From: Aulostomus chinensis
Taxonomy: Eukaryota; Chordata; Actinopteri; Syngnathiformes; Aulostomidae
Reading direction: 5' to 3'
Assembly: GCA_037954235.1 (NCBI GenBank)
Contig: JBBMOA010000014.1
Coordinates: 24,245,273 to 24,309,272 of the forward strand
DNA: 64,000 bases
Shown one piece after another: positions 1 to 12,041 of this stretch (the stretch's first letter is position 1; each line of letters begins with the position of its first letter). The position numbers and the translations under genes were made by a program. The notes beneath the pieces are model-generated. The model searched no databases, had not been told where the DNA came from, and saw only the letters and a program-made list of their open reading frames with translations.

Positions 1-69
1 TCTGTTCCACCCAGTCAGACACACGAGCAAACTCCAGCATGAGCATGTTGGAGACTTCTTCTAGTCTCT
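1..69 (-). other. Open segment at the left edge, not assigned
   Basis: On the minus strand an AG at the end of ctgtttag is followed by an open segment to the window edge (RLEEVSNMLMLEFARVSDW...). Composition looks protein-like, but it does not match the TMEM131 region expected next, and the upstream pyrimidine tract is weak. It may be chance. Confidence 0.15.
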
Positions 70-186
70 AAACAGTCACTGCAGCCATTTGTCTTCTATT
101 CACACTGGAAACCAAGTCATAACTTCCCCAAATGCCATTTTTGTAAGAAATCAGGGGAATTTAAATGTACCTGCCTTTGAGGCCAT

Positions 187-203
187 GGGGGGGGGGGGGG
201 GGG
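187..203. repeat. Poly-G tract
   Basis: Uninterrupted run of G within the tmem131 intron 3/edge region. Length is prone to assembly error. Confidence 0.9.
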
Positions 204-769
204 TCCAGATAAAAACAACCGCTTCTATCTCTCTGATTTTATGATGTTTACCAAACTTAGCAGTATGTTTCACGCTGGCCTCTTGCCCTGCCAGTGCTAG
301 TAGCTTGTGATGCTCAAGTATTTTCCTTATCTGACATTATCTGACTGTTTTCATGCCTGCCAGGTGTAATAAAATTCATGCCAAGATCCTTGACAAAATA
401 ATCTTTCTGTACTTGCTTCCTCACGTGACACCCCAACCCCCCGACACATTTGCAAATTACTTACACTTTGACTTGAGGGGCATCACTGTTAATTGCCACT
501 TTGTTTGTGAATGCTAGACTTGTTTAAGCTGGCAGCCTGATGAGGCATGCAAAAGGCTGCTTTCGAATTTCCCCATTAAATCAATTCTATGGCTCCTCAG
601 GTTATGCTTACATTTCCCACTTTACAATAGAAGCTTTACAGGACAGAAAAAGCTCCTGAACACATGTTGTATGGACTACTTTACTGTATGTAGGGTGCTC
701 ACTAGAATAAACATTCTTTTCATCGGTGGTCTGGCTGCAAAAAGAGCGGTAGATGTTCTGAACACTTAC

Positions 770-810
770 CTTTGTTGATGATATAAACTAAAATCAATGT
801 CAGACTCTGC
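770..810 (-). CDS. tmem131: tmem131 coding exon 3
   Basis: The exon is 41 nt, with acceptor ttttgcag and donor gtaagt. It encodes AESDIDFSLYHQQ plus 2 nt. The next exon must lie left of the window or be unrecognised in the first 769 bases. Confidence 0.75.
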
Positions 811-3800
811 CTGCAAAAGGAAGCAAGACATAATTTTAGTGTAATTTAACGATAAATCACATCGATGTACATCAATGAGAAAGAGAGAGAGGGAAGCTAG
901 CTTAATGACCTGACTCCAAGCTCTGGGTCTATGACGGTTTAATGCTCGTCCTCTAAGTTAGCAGGAGAGAGACGATGGCAACAAACAGGAAGAAAAAGGT
1001 TTACCTGTAAAAGGCTTCCCTCGCCAAAATGTAGAACTTCTAGAATTGTGTCCGACTGGATGAATGCTACGAATGACAGGAAGACCAGTAAATATCACCA
1101 ACAGCAGGGTTTGCATCAAGTCATCAGGTGAGTATCACTGCACTCTCAGAAACGGGGGCACAGCAGGGGTCCATTTCTAAACCCCACGGTACAATGTACA
1201 ATCAATCCAATATCAATATGAAATCAATCTACTAGCTTGGCTAATTGTTAGCGCTTAAGGACAACAAGATACTGTATATTCCCAAGGTTACAAAAGCTTT
1301 ACTTTAGTGGGTACAAAGCAGTATACCATTAAAAGGTAGAATAATGTACACTGTTTTCTTGTTTCTCTAGTGTATCGGTCAATATTTGCCCAGGTGACTA
1401 CCATCGGTAAATACGGGGGCATTCCTCAACGGGAGGGACCAATGCCATATTTCAGGCAGTTTCAGAAATGTGAAGGATTGAACATGTGAACAAAGATGGC
1501 ATGATAAGTAGATTGAAATAGCTAAGGTAGTTGTTTCACAGAGAAAGTGGGAACGAACAATATGAAATGCCATGTTTCCCGTCACTGAACAGGAGGTCAG
1601 AGTAGATACCCGACTGGTTTGATTGGTAATCCAGATTCAGGTGAGCAATAACAACATCTACCATAAAACTGAGATGAGGTCAGACAAAGACAGCTTCCCA
1701 CTGGCTACCAAACCTTGAAAGTAAAAGTCATTTGATTATTCCTGAACTTCTAAGCGATACCAGCGAAAGCAACTCCTGGCTTGAACTTTACTCTCTTGTA
1801 CTTTGAGATCAGACAGACGGGTTCACTTCCATGTCTGTGCGCAGGTTCTGCCTTGTGCCTTGATGTCTCATCCATCCTCAAACCAAACTATTATTCCATG
1901 AAGAACTGAACACAGGACCAGCTTGTGTTTGTCTGCATGTTACAATCACTCAAAACTACATTAGCCTGACATCATGGTGTGTGGTGAGGCCGATAAAGCG
2001 TTACTAATCACGCTGTTATCAACATGTATGACGGACGTTTCCTGTCTCATGCTATTTGCTTCTAAAACGAACCAACAAACTTCGAGAACCTATAAATCAG
2101 CAGCTTTCCCCTCTAATGAGAAGCTCCTCACCTGACACCACGGAGGGATCATGTTCGCCGTGTACCGTCAGCAGAATCGTGTTATCGAGATCAAAATGTA
2201 GTGGCAGCGAAACTTCGGCATTTAATGAACACCTGCGAGCTACAAACCTCATCTCAGATTTAACTGATTTACCAATCTAATCACATCATGCAACACATCA
2301 TAGTTCCTTTATTTTTAGCAACCGCACCGCAGATACATCTCACAGCTAATAGACTTCAGCCTGTCAGGATGTGGATTTCTTTTTCTTTATTTATTTTTTT
2401 TTTTTTTACATTTGATGAGTTTGATCTACTTTAAGTCTTTTATTTAAAAAAAAAACACATTCTGTGTAATGAAAAGAGTGTAGGCCAATAAGGCTGGTGG
2501 AAGTTAAAGTTAGACAGCTGCACGCACTCACCAGCTCTATCACTGAATCACTACTTCCCTTGATAACAGCTTATGAGTAACAAAAATTGCAAGCGTGGTA
2601 ACGTCCTGCAAGCAAAACAAGCTGGCCGTTTAAACAATTGATGGGAGTGAAATGAGCAGATCATCATTGGGACGCTTAACCTGTTCGAATCATGCCTTAA
2701 CAGTGAGGCTCTACGCCCCAAGGGCTGACCAAGGACAGCCGAGGTTTTCATCGGGACTGCAGCTAGAGGAGCGGTTTCAGTCCTTCCGTCCATCTAATCA
2801 CTTGTCGTTCCACCTGACCTGCTCATCAAAGCCAGCACTAACTTATTTGCAAAGCTTGCCGGCGTTAGTAGAAAGAGAAACTGATCTGACCCTAGTCGCT
2901 GTGTTAGCCGAACGCTGCCCCCGGATATCAAGTACAGGCTCGTTTGGTGCCGAGCTTAACTGTTTTCTGGGCAGCAAAGTTGGCACAGCTCCTGTCGGAC
3001 GGCAGCTGTCCGCTCACGAGTGGCGGACATATCACCGTGACCTGACAGCTGGACACCCGCGGCTGTCATCTGTCCCGCGGACCGAGCAGTGCCAAGCTGG
3101 AGCCATCCAGGGGTCAAAATCAAAACAGCCACGTTTACAAATAACAGGCATCCGACTGCTCCCGAACATCTACATGATTTGACTCTCATAAAGTAACGGC
3201 AGGGTGTCCGCTGCCCACGGGGGGGGACAAAGTTAATGCCTGGCATCTCTACATTTCACTTAATTAGGGATTTTTTTTTTTACAGCGGCTGGTGTGAGCC
3301 AACGTTAATGGTAGCCATGATGCTAGCGTTCCAGCTCGGTAGCATTTTGGTTGTGTGTGCAAGTTAGCCTAACTTACGTGTAATACGTGTAAAGGGACGA
3401 CAACACAACAAGAAACACACGGCGCTAACGTTAAACGTTGGTGGAGGATTTCAGGCCACATATAGCTAACTCACGGTAACACTGACTGGTGGTTGGCTCT
3501 CAACCAGTTCAAACACAGTCGTCTTACTTGTCTTGGAATCTCGAGGAAGCTACAATTAACAGTATAAAAGAGTTGTTCGCCTTAGCGCGTTAGCTGTGAG
3601 TAAGTTGGCCCGTTGAGGCAACCGCAAACCGCACTTCGGAGAAATGTCTATACGGAAGTTAGCGCTAGCTAATGCGGACGTAGCCAGTAGAGTTACAAAC
3701 CTTGTTTATTAGCCCGCGTCGTGTGAATAAAAGCAATAAATAACATCCTCAATAATCCGATACAAGATGTTCTTGAGTGTGAATGGCGAGAACTCGGGGC

Positions 3801-3818
3801 TGGTTCTTGACCCGCCAT
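770..3818 (-). CDS. tmem131: Transmembrane protein 131, 5' part (three coding exons; gene continues off the left edge)
   Basis: TMEM131 is a large single-pass membrane protein of the secretory pathway, linked in the literature to collagen secretion through the TRAPPIII tether. Three minus-strand exons join in frame: 3701-3818, 1005-1066 and 770-810 (221 nt, 73 codons plus 2 nt). Exon 1 holds a hydrophobic signal segment (GLLRMLFIAFIHTTRANK). Exon 2 reads AFIQSDTILEVLHFGEGSLLQ-like sequence, corresponding to human AFVQSESIIEVLRFDDGGLLQ-type sequence. Exon 3 continues with AESDIDFSLYHQQ, against human TETTLGLSSYQQK. Phases are 1, 0 and 2. The start at 3818 was chosen for its strong context (A at -3, G at +4); an in-frame ATG at 3866 would add 16 residues. 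Intron 1 is about 2.6 kb. Exon 4 was not found in 1-769. Sequence comparison is from memory of the family, but the phase agreement makes the call firm. Confidence 0.85.
1005..1066 (-). CDS. tmem131: tmem131 coding exon 2
   Basis: The acceptor is ...cattcgtag and the donor is gtaaac. The 62-nt exon completes the split Ala codon and encodes FIQSDTILEVLHFGEGSLLQ, the most diagnostic TMEM131 match here. It ends in phase 0. Confidence 0.88.
2097..2252 (-). other. Small ORF with a HAD-type DxDxT signature inside tmem131 intron 1
   Basis: An ATG at 2252 opens a 51-codon frame ending at a TGA at 2097-2099. Residues 16-29 read LPLHFDLDNTILLT, which fits motif I of haloacid-dehalogenase-fold phosphatases (hydrophobic run, then DxDxT). 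A splice-donor-like TCAG|gtgagg lies inside the frame at 2133-2134, so it could be a first exon of about 120 nt. No following exon was recognised. It does not fit in frame between tmem131 exons 1 and 2. Function is unknown and the coding status is unproven. Confidence 0.25.
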
Positions 3819-4060
3819 GCTGCTGCCCTGTCTGTTAGGATGACAACCGAGCGACTGGTAGGGCATGCCCGTGTACACCTCTGCTGACTCTGTCAATCAT
3901 AGCCGTGGGGAAAAAACTGGAACTCCACTGAGCAGCTAACTGCTATTAGCCTCGCCTCGGCTTCTTCTTCTTCATCTTCTTCTTCCGTTCCTTACGTGGC
4001 GTCATCCACGCGCAGCGGCGTGTGCTGCTTCCTGCTGCAGCGGAGGGAGCACGACTCCTC
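3600..4060 (-). promoter_or_regulatory. tmem131: Likely tmem131 promoter and 5' UTR zone
   Basis: The sequence around and upstream of the tmem131 start is GC- and CpG-rich compared with the AT-rich flanks. It contains an ETS-like CGGAAGT at about 3655 and a cluster of CG dinucleotides at 4000-4040 (gtggcgtcatccacgcgcag). No TATA box was seen at a suitable distance. The transcription start is not determined. Confidence 0.5.
3701..3818 (-). CDS. tmem131: tmem131 coding exon 1
   Basis: It starts at the ATG of MAGQEP and ends AAACAAG before a gtttgt donor, phase 1. It encodes a short polar N-terminus followed by a signal-anchor-like hydrophobic stretch. Confidence 0.8.
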
Positions 4061-4918
4061 TCCAGGTGCTGACCTCGCAGGTCACCGCATAAATTCGTAA
4101 AAAGAGACATGCTGATTTTTCATTCCTTTTTGAGTCTTCATGCCACTGCAGGCTGGTTTGGGGATGTTTCTTTGAAAAAGTAGCGGTGACCTCTTTATCA
4201 GACAATTTGTTGTCACTACCAGCAATTTTCATTGTTGAGTTGTCATCAGGCGCCCATCCCTTGGATTGCATAATAGCTAGTGTACGTTCAGATATCATCT
4301 TTTAATAAAGTGTTTTTATATTTTTGGTCATTAACTCCCCTGCCAACATTGTAGAACTTAAGTTATTGGCTTTTGATCAGCTATAATTTCATCTGTCCTC
4401 CCATAACCCAGTGAAAACATGCAGCGGAGTCTATGACATGTTTTGCATCTGGAATCACTTACCCATAGGCAGCATATAAATGAAGGGTTAGGTGAGATTT
4501 TGAAATGGATCTGTGAATAATGAGGGTCTAAGTGAGGCATGTAGTAAGGAAGTAGCAGTGTATAAGGACGTAACAGGACAGTTAACATGTCCATATTCTG
4601 CTGCACATTTGAACGTATTTTTCTGTTAGTTTTCAACTAACTTGAATTTTTTGTCTCTGCAAATTTAGATTTCTGCATCATTATATCATTAACGAACAAA
4701 ACCAACACAGTTTTTTGTTTTTTTTTTGCAATTCAATCTGAAATCCGCACATTGACAATCAGACCAATCTAATTCACATTTGTGTATTGTTTATGACTCA
4801 ATGTAAATACCAGCTGTTAGTCACAAGGGAGCATGTTGTATATCAGCAGCAAATACACATGTGGCTACAAGCTGATAATGAACAATGATGAGTTGAATGA
4901 TTGGTTAAAGTGAGGAAG

Positions 4919-5097
4919 GGCGGCGTGGTGGTGCAGTGGTCAGCACTGTCGCCTTACAGCAAGAAGGTTACGGCTGGACCACAGGATCTTTCTGTGTGGA
5001 GTCTCCATGTTCTCCCTGTTCCTGCGTGGGTTCTCTCTGATACTCCAGCTTCCTCCCACAGTCCAAAGACATCAAGAGGGGACGAGGCAGTTAATGA
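4919..5097 (+). mobile_element. tRNA-headed SINE fragment, family I copy a
   Basis: It begins with a tRNA-like head (gtggtgcagtggtcagcac) and continues with the fish SINE body (tctccatgttctccctgttc, ggttctctctgatactccag). It is 3' truncated after a stretch (gacatcaagaggggacgagg) also present in the copy at 42296. Confidence 0.7.
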
Positions 5098-5857
5098 TGC
5101 AATCTTCCTCTGAGTTTACATGATGGCAACAATCCCTACCCGTCATGCTTAGAGCAGTAGATCAGGATTGATTTACATATAAACCCTTGTTGGGTCTTCT
5201 CTCAAATTGTCAAATCTGACTATCATGAATCTTTATGGTTTTGTAGAGGCTTTATGGGTCTGGGGGAGGCTGAGGAGCCAGAACTGTGGGGACAGACTTG
5301 TGTTTTGCTGCAGGGAAGACAGAAAACGGACCAAGTATCTTTGACATGAGGCAACATTCGTGGCATCTCGGCGGACAGTACAGAATGTTCACAGTCAACG
5401 GTCTGAAAAGATCCAGTAACATGTCTGTCTCCTCCGACAAAATGTTTCATTTACTCATAAACAGTGTCAGCACACAGATGAATCATGCGATAGTACGTTC
5501 GCATCAAAAATGACACACAGTCCTTTCAGGGCGTCTTAGCAGAAACTGAATGATGATTTTACATTCTCATGGTTTCTCTTCAACTTTTGCTGCCAATAAA
5601 CTCGGCTGGTATGACAGAAGATGATATTCCTGTTTATCATGTTGTAGAATGCTCAGCAGCTTTGTTTAGGTTCCTGGACATGTGGATTCCTGGTTTGGAG
5701 TATTACCTGCTAGGTCAAACAGCCAGAGGAAGCAATTATGTACATAATTACACATACAGATCCGCGTGGATAAAAAAAAGAGGAAAAAAATGCATGTTAA
5801 TGTTAATGTTTTTAACTGAAGTAAGTTAACCTGAAATAGAATCAACTCAAGAACACA

Positions 5858-6020
5858 CATGGGGTGGCATAGCTTTGAGGATACAGTAGCTGTCAGGAAA
5901 TTGGAGGTTCAGTCACCACTTCCTCATACCATTTCCTTGAGTGTCCCTGTCCTTGAGCAAGACAGTGTTGCTCCTGATGAGCTCTTAAGCACCTTGCATG
6001 GCAGGCATGTGTGTGAGCAG
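5858..6020 (+). mobile_element. Degenerate SINE-like element, family II copy g
   Basis: It has a weak tRNA-like head (ggttcagtcacc as B box), followed by the family II body signature tgtccttgagcaagac and gctcctgatg. It is strongly decayed. Confidence 0.45.
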
Positions 6021-7558
6021 TTTGAATGCTGTCAAAGCAGAAATGCATTTGGAGTCGCAAATAACAACGGATAGCAAATGTTTTAATTCGTGTGTGTGTG
6101 TGCTGAGTCGTGACACTAAAGATCACGTTGGCTCCGGCAGTGAGAGGTGACCAGTGTCATCAGTTCCATCTGTGGCAGGCTGCTGACTGCATTTCTGAAG
6201 GTTTCCTGCAGAGGGCAGAAGTGTCCTTAACGCTCCGCTATTCGCTGATACCTGCACGGTTTCCGTCATCTCTGCAGGCCCAGTTCAGACTAATTTGCTA
6301 CTTAACTGGATGCAACTCACAACTTTCCAACACATCTTTAAGACGCTCTGAAACTGCAATTGGAGATTTGACATGGTAAATTTTATGAGACTCCATGCAA
6401 CTGTTTACTAATATTGCTGATTATTACTAAGAAAGTTCCAAGAATTAATTTTGAATATGAAGTCATGTCTTTGCATTTCATTAAAAAAAGGTTTAAAATG
6501 CATACTCTATTTCTTCTATTTATTGTTAGTAAGATTTATTGCTGATTTAATCACATGCCATACAGTCATGGCAGAGTAAAGTCAGGGGTAGTTAAGGTTC
6601 AGTTGTGCTCCATGAAGGTGGACCAGGGTTCTGATATTGTACGTGTCATCTCACTGACGCAGCTGTGACACGAGATGGAAAGACATCGTAATTAACTTCA
6701 TCGGTCACGTTCAGAAATGTCATGCTGCTGTGATAACAGTCCGATTCATCTTTCTTTTTTCTTAATAAACTAGATATAGTTGTGGAAAGACACACCGAGA
6801 GATGAAACTCTTTTCCACATTTCAGAAAATCAAAGGTAAGGTATGAGAGGGAGTAAATTCATGCATAAACAACTTAAACAGTTCAAAAAGAGCGTCACAG
6901 ATTACACAACCCACCCTAGCACATGGTTCAAACAGGTGGAATTAAATTGATATTTCACAACAACAAAAAAGGATACTTTGCTTGATAATTAATCACTCCC
7001 AGATGGTTTGAATTCATGAAGATTTTTGTTTTTCCCACATGAATCTTCATTGTGTTACAAATCAGAAACAAATCATGCTGGTCCCATTGTTGTTGCTGGA
7101 AGCTAATGGAGACAGAAGATTAACAACAGCAAAATGATACATTCATCTGTATATCGTGCTAGAAATTCCCTCGTAAGTATGCGAATGCACATGAATAATA
7201 CGTTAATTGTTAAATATACTTTTGATTTAAACAGCTGAATAATTTAGTCAGGCATTTTTAGGTGAGCCTGTTTTTAGGTCAGGCAGTTGTACAGGGCAGC
7301 TATGTTAAAGTTTTTGGTTCACGTAGGGTCCAAAAAAGGAGTTAGCCTGACCTGCTGCTGAAAGTTTACATAAAAGAAGTCAAATGTCAACATGGTGTCT
7401 TTATTCACAAACCGGAGTACTTTCACAGGTGAGGGGTCCCCAGCGCAGTTGTTTCCCCCTGTGGTTCTTTAATATACTGACTCTCAAACGCAGACATAGG
7501 CAAACCTAGTCATATGTTTAAAAAATACAAAACAACAACACTTAAAACAGTTGAAGTG

Positions 7559-7905
7559 GCTGCACGGTGGTGCAGTGGTCAGCACTGTGGCCTCACATCA
7601 AGAAGGTTCTGGGTTCGAGTCCTGGCTCGGGCAGGGGATCTTTCTGGGTGAGTCTCCATGTTCTCCCTGTTCCTGCATGGGTTCTCTCTGGTACTCCAGC
7701 TTCCTCCCACCATCCAAAGACATGTGATTTGGGACTCCGCTAATGATTCTCTAAATTGACCGTAGGTATGAATGAGAGTGTGAATGGTTGTTTGTCTCAA
7801 AATGTTGGCCCTGTGATGGACTGGCGACCTGTCCAGGGTGAACCCTGCCTCCCGCCCATAGCCACTGGGATAGGGTTCAGCCCCCCCTGGAGTAGAGTAG
7901 AGAAT
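7559..7905 (+). mobile_element. tRNA-derived SINE, family I copy b (near full length)
   Basis: It contains a consensus RNA polymerase III B box (ggttcgagtcc) in the head. The body runs through actggcgacctgtccagggt and cactgggatagggttcag. This is the most complete family I copy in the window. Confidence 0.75.
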
Positions 7906-8745
7906 AAAAATGCTAATTTTGGCATGTTGCACTACTTTGAGGTTCAGCAGAGGCCCTTTTCAAAAAAGATATATTTCATTTCTGTTTGTGGTTCAACAGA
8001 GTTTGTATACTGTAATATTTCAACAGTAAATATGCCAACCTAAAATCTCAAAGGCAGTTTTTATTGTTACTCTGCAAACAGTGCTGATCTTTTAAGGCAA
8101 AATCATCTTTGTTACTATCAATACGTCTCATTACATTGTTAGGTTTGAATTCTGAAAAAGATCTTTGGCTTTTATTTGATACATTCTGCCGTATCTGTGT
8201 TGAACGATGTTTGTCGCGCTATTCTGCACACTTACATGTAGTGGTGCTGCTCTCCATGCCTCAGGCAAAAGCTCAGGAATCAAACATTTCCTTTCCCTGA
8301 GGTTGTTATAGCAACCCAGTCTAAGTGTTTATCATGGGATAAATCATCTCTATGTGGAATGAAATAATGACAAACAATCATCCCCGGAGTCTGATGAACA
8401 AGCGGCAACTCATCAGCTCAAGAGCCCTTACAGCCACTCACACTGATACTGGCTGCCGAGACACACCTGACTGCCTACTTACTATCCAGCTCCAGCTCTG
8501 ATCACATTCCAAGTATCTTACAATCAATCCATTTCCTTAAAAATAGTTTTATCTTTATATTTAGTCAGTAAGGAACAGATCATACGTGTGTTTTGGATGC
8601 GTTCACACACTTGAATAACTGAGAGAAAAAGCAGTTCACCATGAAGAAAACACTTGTTTCCTCTGCAGAGCTCCCTGCACGTTTCAAGGACACAGCAGTC
8701 TGTTCAACAGCAGTGCAAAACATGTCATGTTTGCTCTTCACAATC

Positions 8746-8747
<2 letters not shown>

Positions 8748-8817
<70 letters not shown>

Positions 8818-8818
8818 A
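8748..8818. repeat. CA dinucleotide microsatellite
   Basis: About 30 CA units with a small interruption at the right end. Long open frames here are repeat artefacts. Confidence 0.95.
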
Positions 8819-8958
8819 AGCATAGGCAACATTTCCACTTGGTGTCTCATGACTGAATACTTAAAGGAACTGAAAGTATACTTTTGCTGCTTTTTGATAA
8901 TCCTTACAGCAATCAGAGGGTCTGCAAAGTATGAATTTAAAGAAAACATCCCATTTCA

Positions 8959-9226
8959 AAGGGCGGCACGGCTCGGAGGTAGCGTGACTGTCTAGCAACC
9001 GAAGGGTTGTTGGTTTGATCCCTACTTCCCCCAGTGACCATGTTGAAGTACCCTTGTAGCCAGATATGAGCCCCTAATTGCTCCTGATGGCCCTGCGAGG
9101 GACTGGCGACCCGTCCAGGGTGAACCCCACCTCTCGCCCAGTGTCAGCTGGGATAGGCTCCACCCCCCTGTCCCCTGCACCTAACTGATAAGCGGTATAG
9201 AAAATGGATGGATGGATAGATGGATC
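8959..9226 (+). mobile_element. tRNA-derived SINE, family II copy c
   Basis: It has a head ggcggcacggctcggaggta with B box ggtttgatccc. The body carries cctaattgctcctgatggcc and gactggcgacccgtccaggg, and the element ends in a ggatggatggatagatgg tail typical of fish SINEs. Confidence 0.75.
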
Positions 9227-11990
9227 CCATTTCACAATCTTTAAGAGTGCTATAAAAAAAGTATCAATTAATTAAACTTGATTTAAATTATCATTTAGCT
9301 ATATGGTAAGAGACAGTGTCATCTTCATACAGCTGGGCTGGAAAGACACAACATTTTCAATAAAAGAAGTCTGAATTTTGATAAATTCAAATAGGACGGG
9401 ACCCAGAATGGATCCCTGTGGTGTCCCCTACCCTCTCACGCACATTTTCACACATTATGTTCATCATGATCATCAACTGAGCAACACATGTTAAATACGA
9501 TATAAAGTATTTTTGTTGCTTATAGACCAAGGAGGAAAATCTGCAGATGTATTTGGCTTCTCCTTTGTGTTCATGTCTTTGGAAAAGAGGACATTAGCTT
9601 TCTATTTGCACCACACAGACAAAATTAGTTAATAGCTTATGAACACTGATGAACATTGAGCAACTAAACAGATATTTCCACTCAGGATTTGGCCCACAGT
9701 CAAGGAAAGCATGAATACAAACAAATGTGAATGTCACTTGTGCAAATTTAGCTGACTGTTTGGTTGAAATTCAGCATTCTGGATAGAAAATTGCAAAAAT
9801 AAATAGATATGGCATCTGAATAAATGCCTGTTTTATTTCAGATGATGCGTTCTACTGATCAAACATGTCAGACGGGCAGGTCCAGTCTGGCCTGACTCAT
9901 GTCGCACAGAAGGCATGTTTACACCAAGAAGTAGCCTTGATCGCTGCCCGCATCTTGCCCTCTTTCAGCAATTCAAATTATTTAGTCGTGATTGAAATGA
10001 GTATCTTTACCAGGCTTGTTCCAGTCAATCACACAAATGAAGTGCAGCTCCTCAAATGCTTTCTTCAGTATTGGTCACCTGATTACGAGCTGGCCCTGTG
10101 CCTGTGGGGACAGCTTTACCTTGTCCTGCAGTGCAATGACTATCCTTACCTGACTTAGCTCGAATGTACAGCAAGCACTCAAAGCAAACAGAGCAGGGGG
10201 ATTCAGGTTGTTCATGTTTACGCAGGCTTCGATATGGAAGGAACAAGAGCACTCAGAGAGCTCGTGCCTCTGCCAGAAAGAACTCAACTGAACTCAATGT
10301 TAAAAAAAAAGAAGATGTAATATTTGCCAAAGTTAAAAAAAAACCTGTTCCACACTTTATTGTGTTCTTCCTTGGCTCATGTTTCACCCCTTCACAAAGC
10401 TTGATGAAATTCAGTTGAAGAGACACACAGACAAGCAAACTTCGTCAGAAGGATGACCTCCTTGGTGGTGGTAACAAAAGAGGGAAGTTATTGTAAAAAT
10501 GCAATTCCTCTGTGTCTCTTATCAGCCAGTGATCGACCCTGATTAGCATCTCATCAAATCAGTGTGGATGCAGCTCTTTGTTGAACAGCTGAGGATTACA
10601 AATGAAGAGGATGCAGAGTCTGATCGACTTGGAAATGCATGATGCTCTCGACAAAAGCCATCGCAGGCTTTAGGGTGCAGTAATTTCCACGTGTTGTCCA
10701 GCGGGCATGTAAAGAGGCTTTCAATAGATCTCCATGCACCTGGAGACTGTCCTAACCCTAATGAGGTTTGGAGGAGGGAGAGTGATTGGGCAGACACTTG
10801 ACACTTGAATGTATTTCTGCGCAGTACCATCGAGCGCAAGTTAGAACGAGGCACTGAAAAAGCCTGCTTCGTCACTTAAGTGAGAAATGTAGGCAGAACA
10901 AGATCCAAGCCCTGAACATCAGATTTTTTTGTTTCAGTTTCACCACACACGTACCAACACACTCAGATGTGCAAAATACAGAGAGACAAAGTGGACTTTC
11001 AGCATTTTATGAAGAAAAGAAACGATCAGATCCCAACCAAAAAATGTAGCTTTTCTCAATTCACCCTTTCTATTTCTATGGGTGTACAGTACAAGCATAG
11101 ATTTCAGCACAACCTCTTTTCTCTTTGCCATGTAAAAATGGCATGTCTGTGTTTATATAAGTATGTGTATGTAGATGCACATACACAGTATACTTGTGTG
11201 CATATTTCACATCATTGCACATCTTCGCATCAAAAATTAGTGTTAAAGCTCCAACAAATTGCATCTGAAGTATATTTAGGAGCTAGAAGCAATAGGTAGA
11301 AGTGTTGATGTCATTATTCCTGGCTGTTACTGTCTGTGTATACCATCTAAGCACCTTCTCTGTATATAGCCGTGTCTATTAATGGACTGCCTAAAGGCAC
11401 TCTCAGTGAGGACAATCCTAACGTCTATCACGCTGTGATGCTAATTCCCTCCCCTTTGAGATGAATACAAATGCACACAAAAAAGCATCACCACGGCAGC
11501 AGAACAGTTTGACAAGGAATAACAGAGATGATTATTGGACCAGAATCATAACATATCTCAGAGCGGGCAGCCAAGCTAAAGGGTCAGGTCATTCGGGGCA
11601 GCCGCTGTCTGATGAGTCTCATCAATTTGTGGCGATATTTATGCAAAAAGTGAAAAATGTGCAACAAAAATGTCTTTTTCTTTTGAGTGAGCACATCCAT
11701 GTGGGGGCATTAAGTGGCTGAAATAGGTACTCAAGTCTAAGCTGGGATTAGCGGCGCCGCTCCGTATATTGCCAAGGGATTTCTCTTCTAACCTAATGCC
11801 TGAGGGTGATGCTGAGGTGGGGAGGGTGATGCTGAGGCCCTGAGCTGATGATGGCAGGAGAAACGTTGCCTTTGTCTCGGCCGGCTCGAGCCTCTCAGAC
11901 ACTGGGGATATGGATACGTCATCCATCAGGTCTTTTACTGACCAAATTTACACTCTAAAAAAAAAACAAACCTTAGTGAACCAGCATCTC

Positions 11991-12040
<50 letters not shown>
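11991..12040. repeat. GA dinucleotide microsatellite
   Basis: AG repeats with one ATAG interruption. Confidence 0.95.

Positions 12041-12041
<1 letters not shown>

Noticed and set aside
2652..3246. Overlapping open frames of 176 and 96 codons on opposite strands
   Set aside because: They lie in GC-rich DNA inside tmem131 intron 1, mirror each other and show no domain-like pattern. Such overlaps are common in CpG-rich sequence.
8641..8995. Open frames with long Thr-His or Cys-Val runs
   Set aside because: They are translations of the CA microsatellite. The same holds for frames near 35200, 40620, 49790 and 57800.
9865..10158. 97-codon plus-strand frame
   Set aside because: No recognisable motif, no splice partners and ordinary AT-rich flanks; length is within chance for this much DNA.
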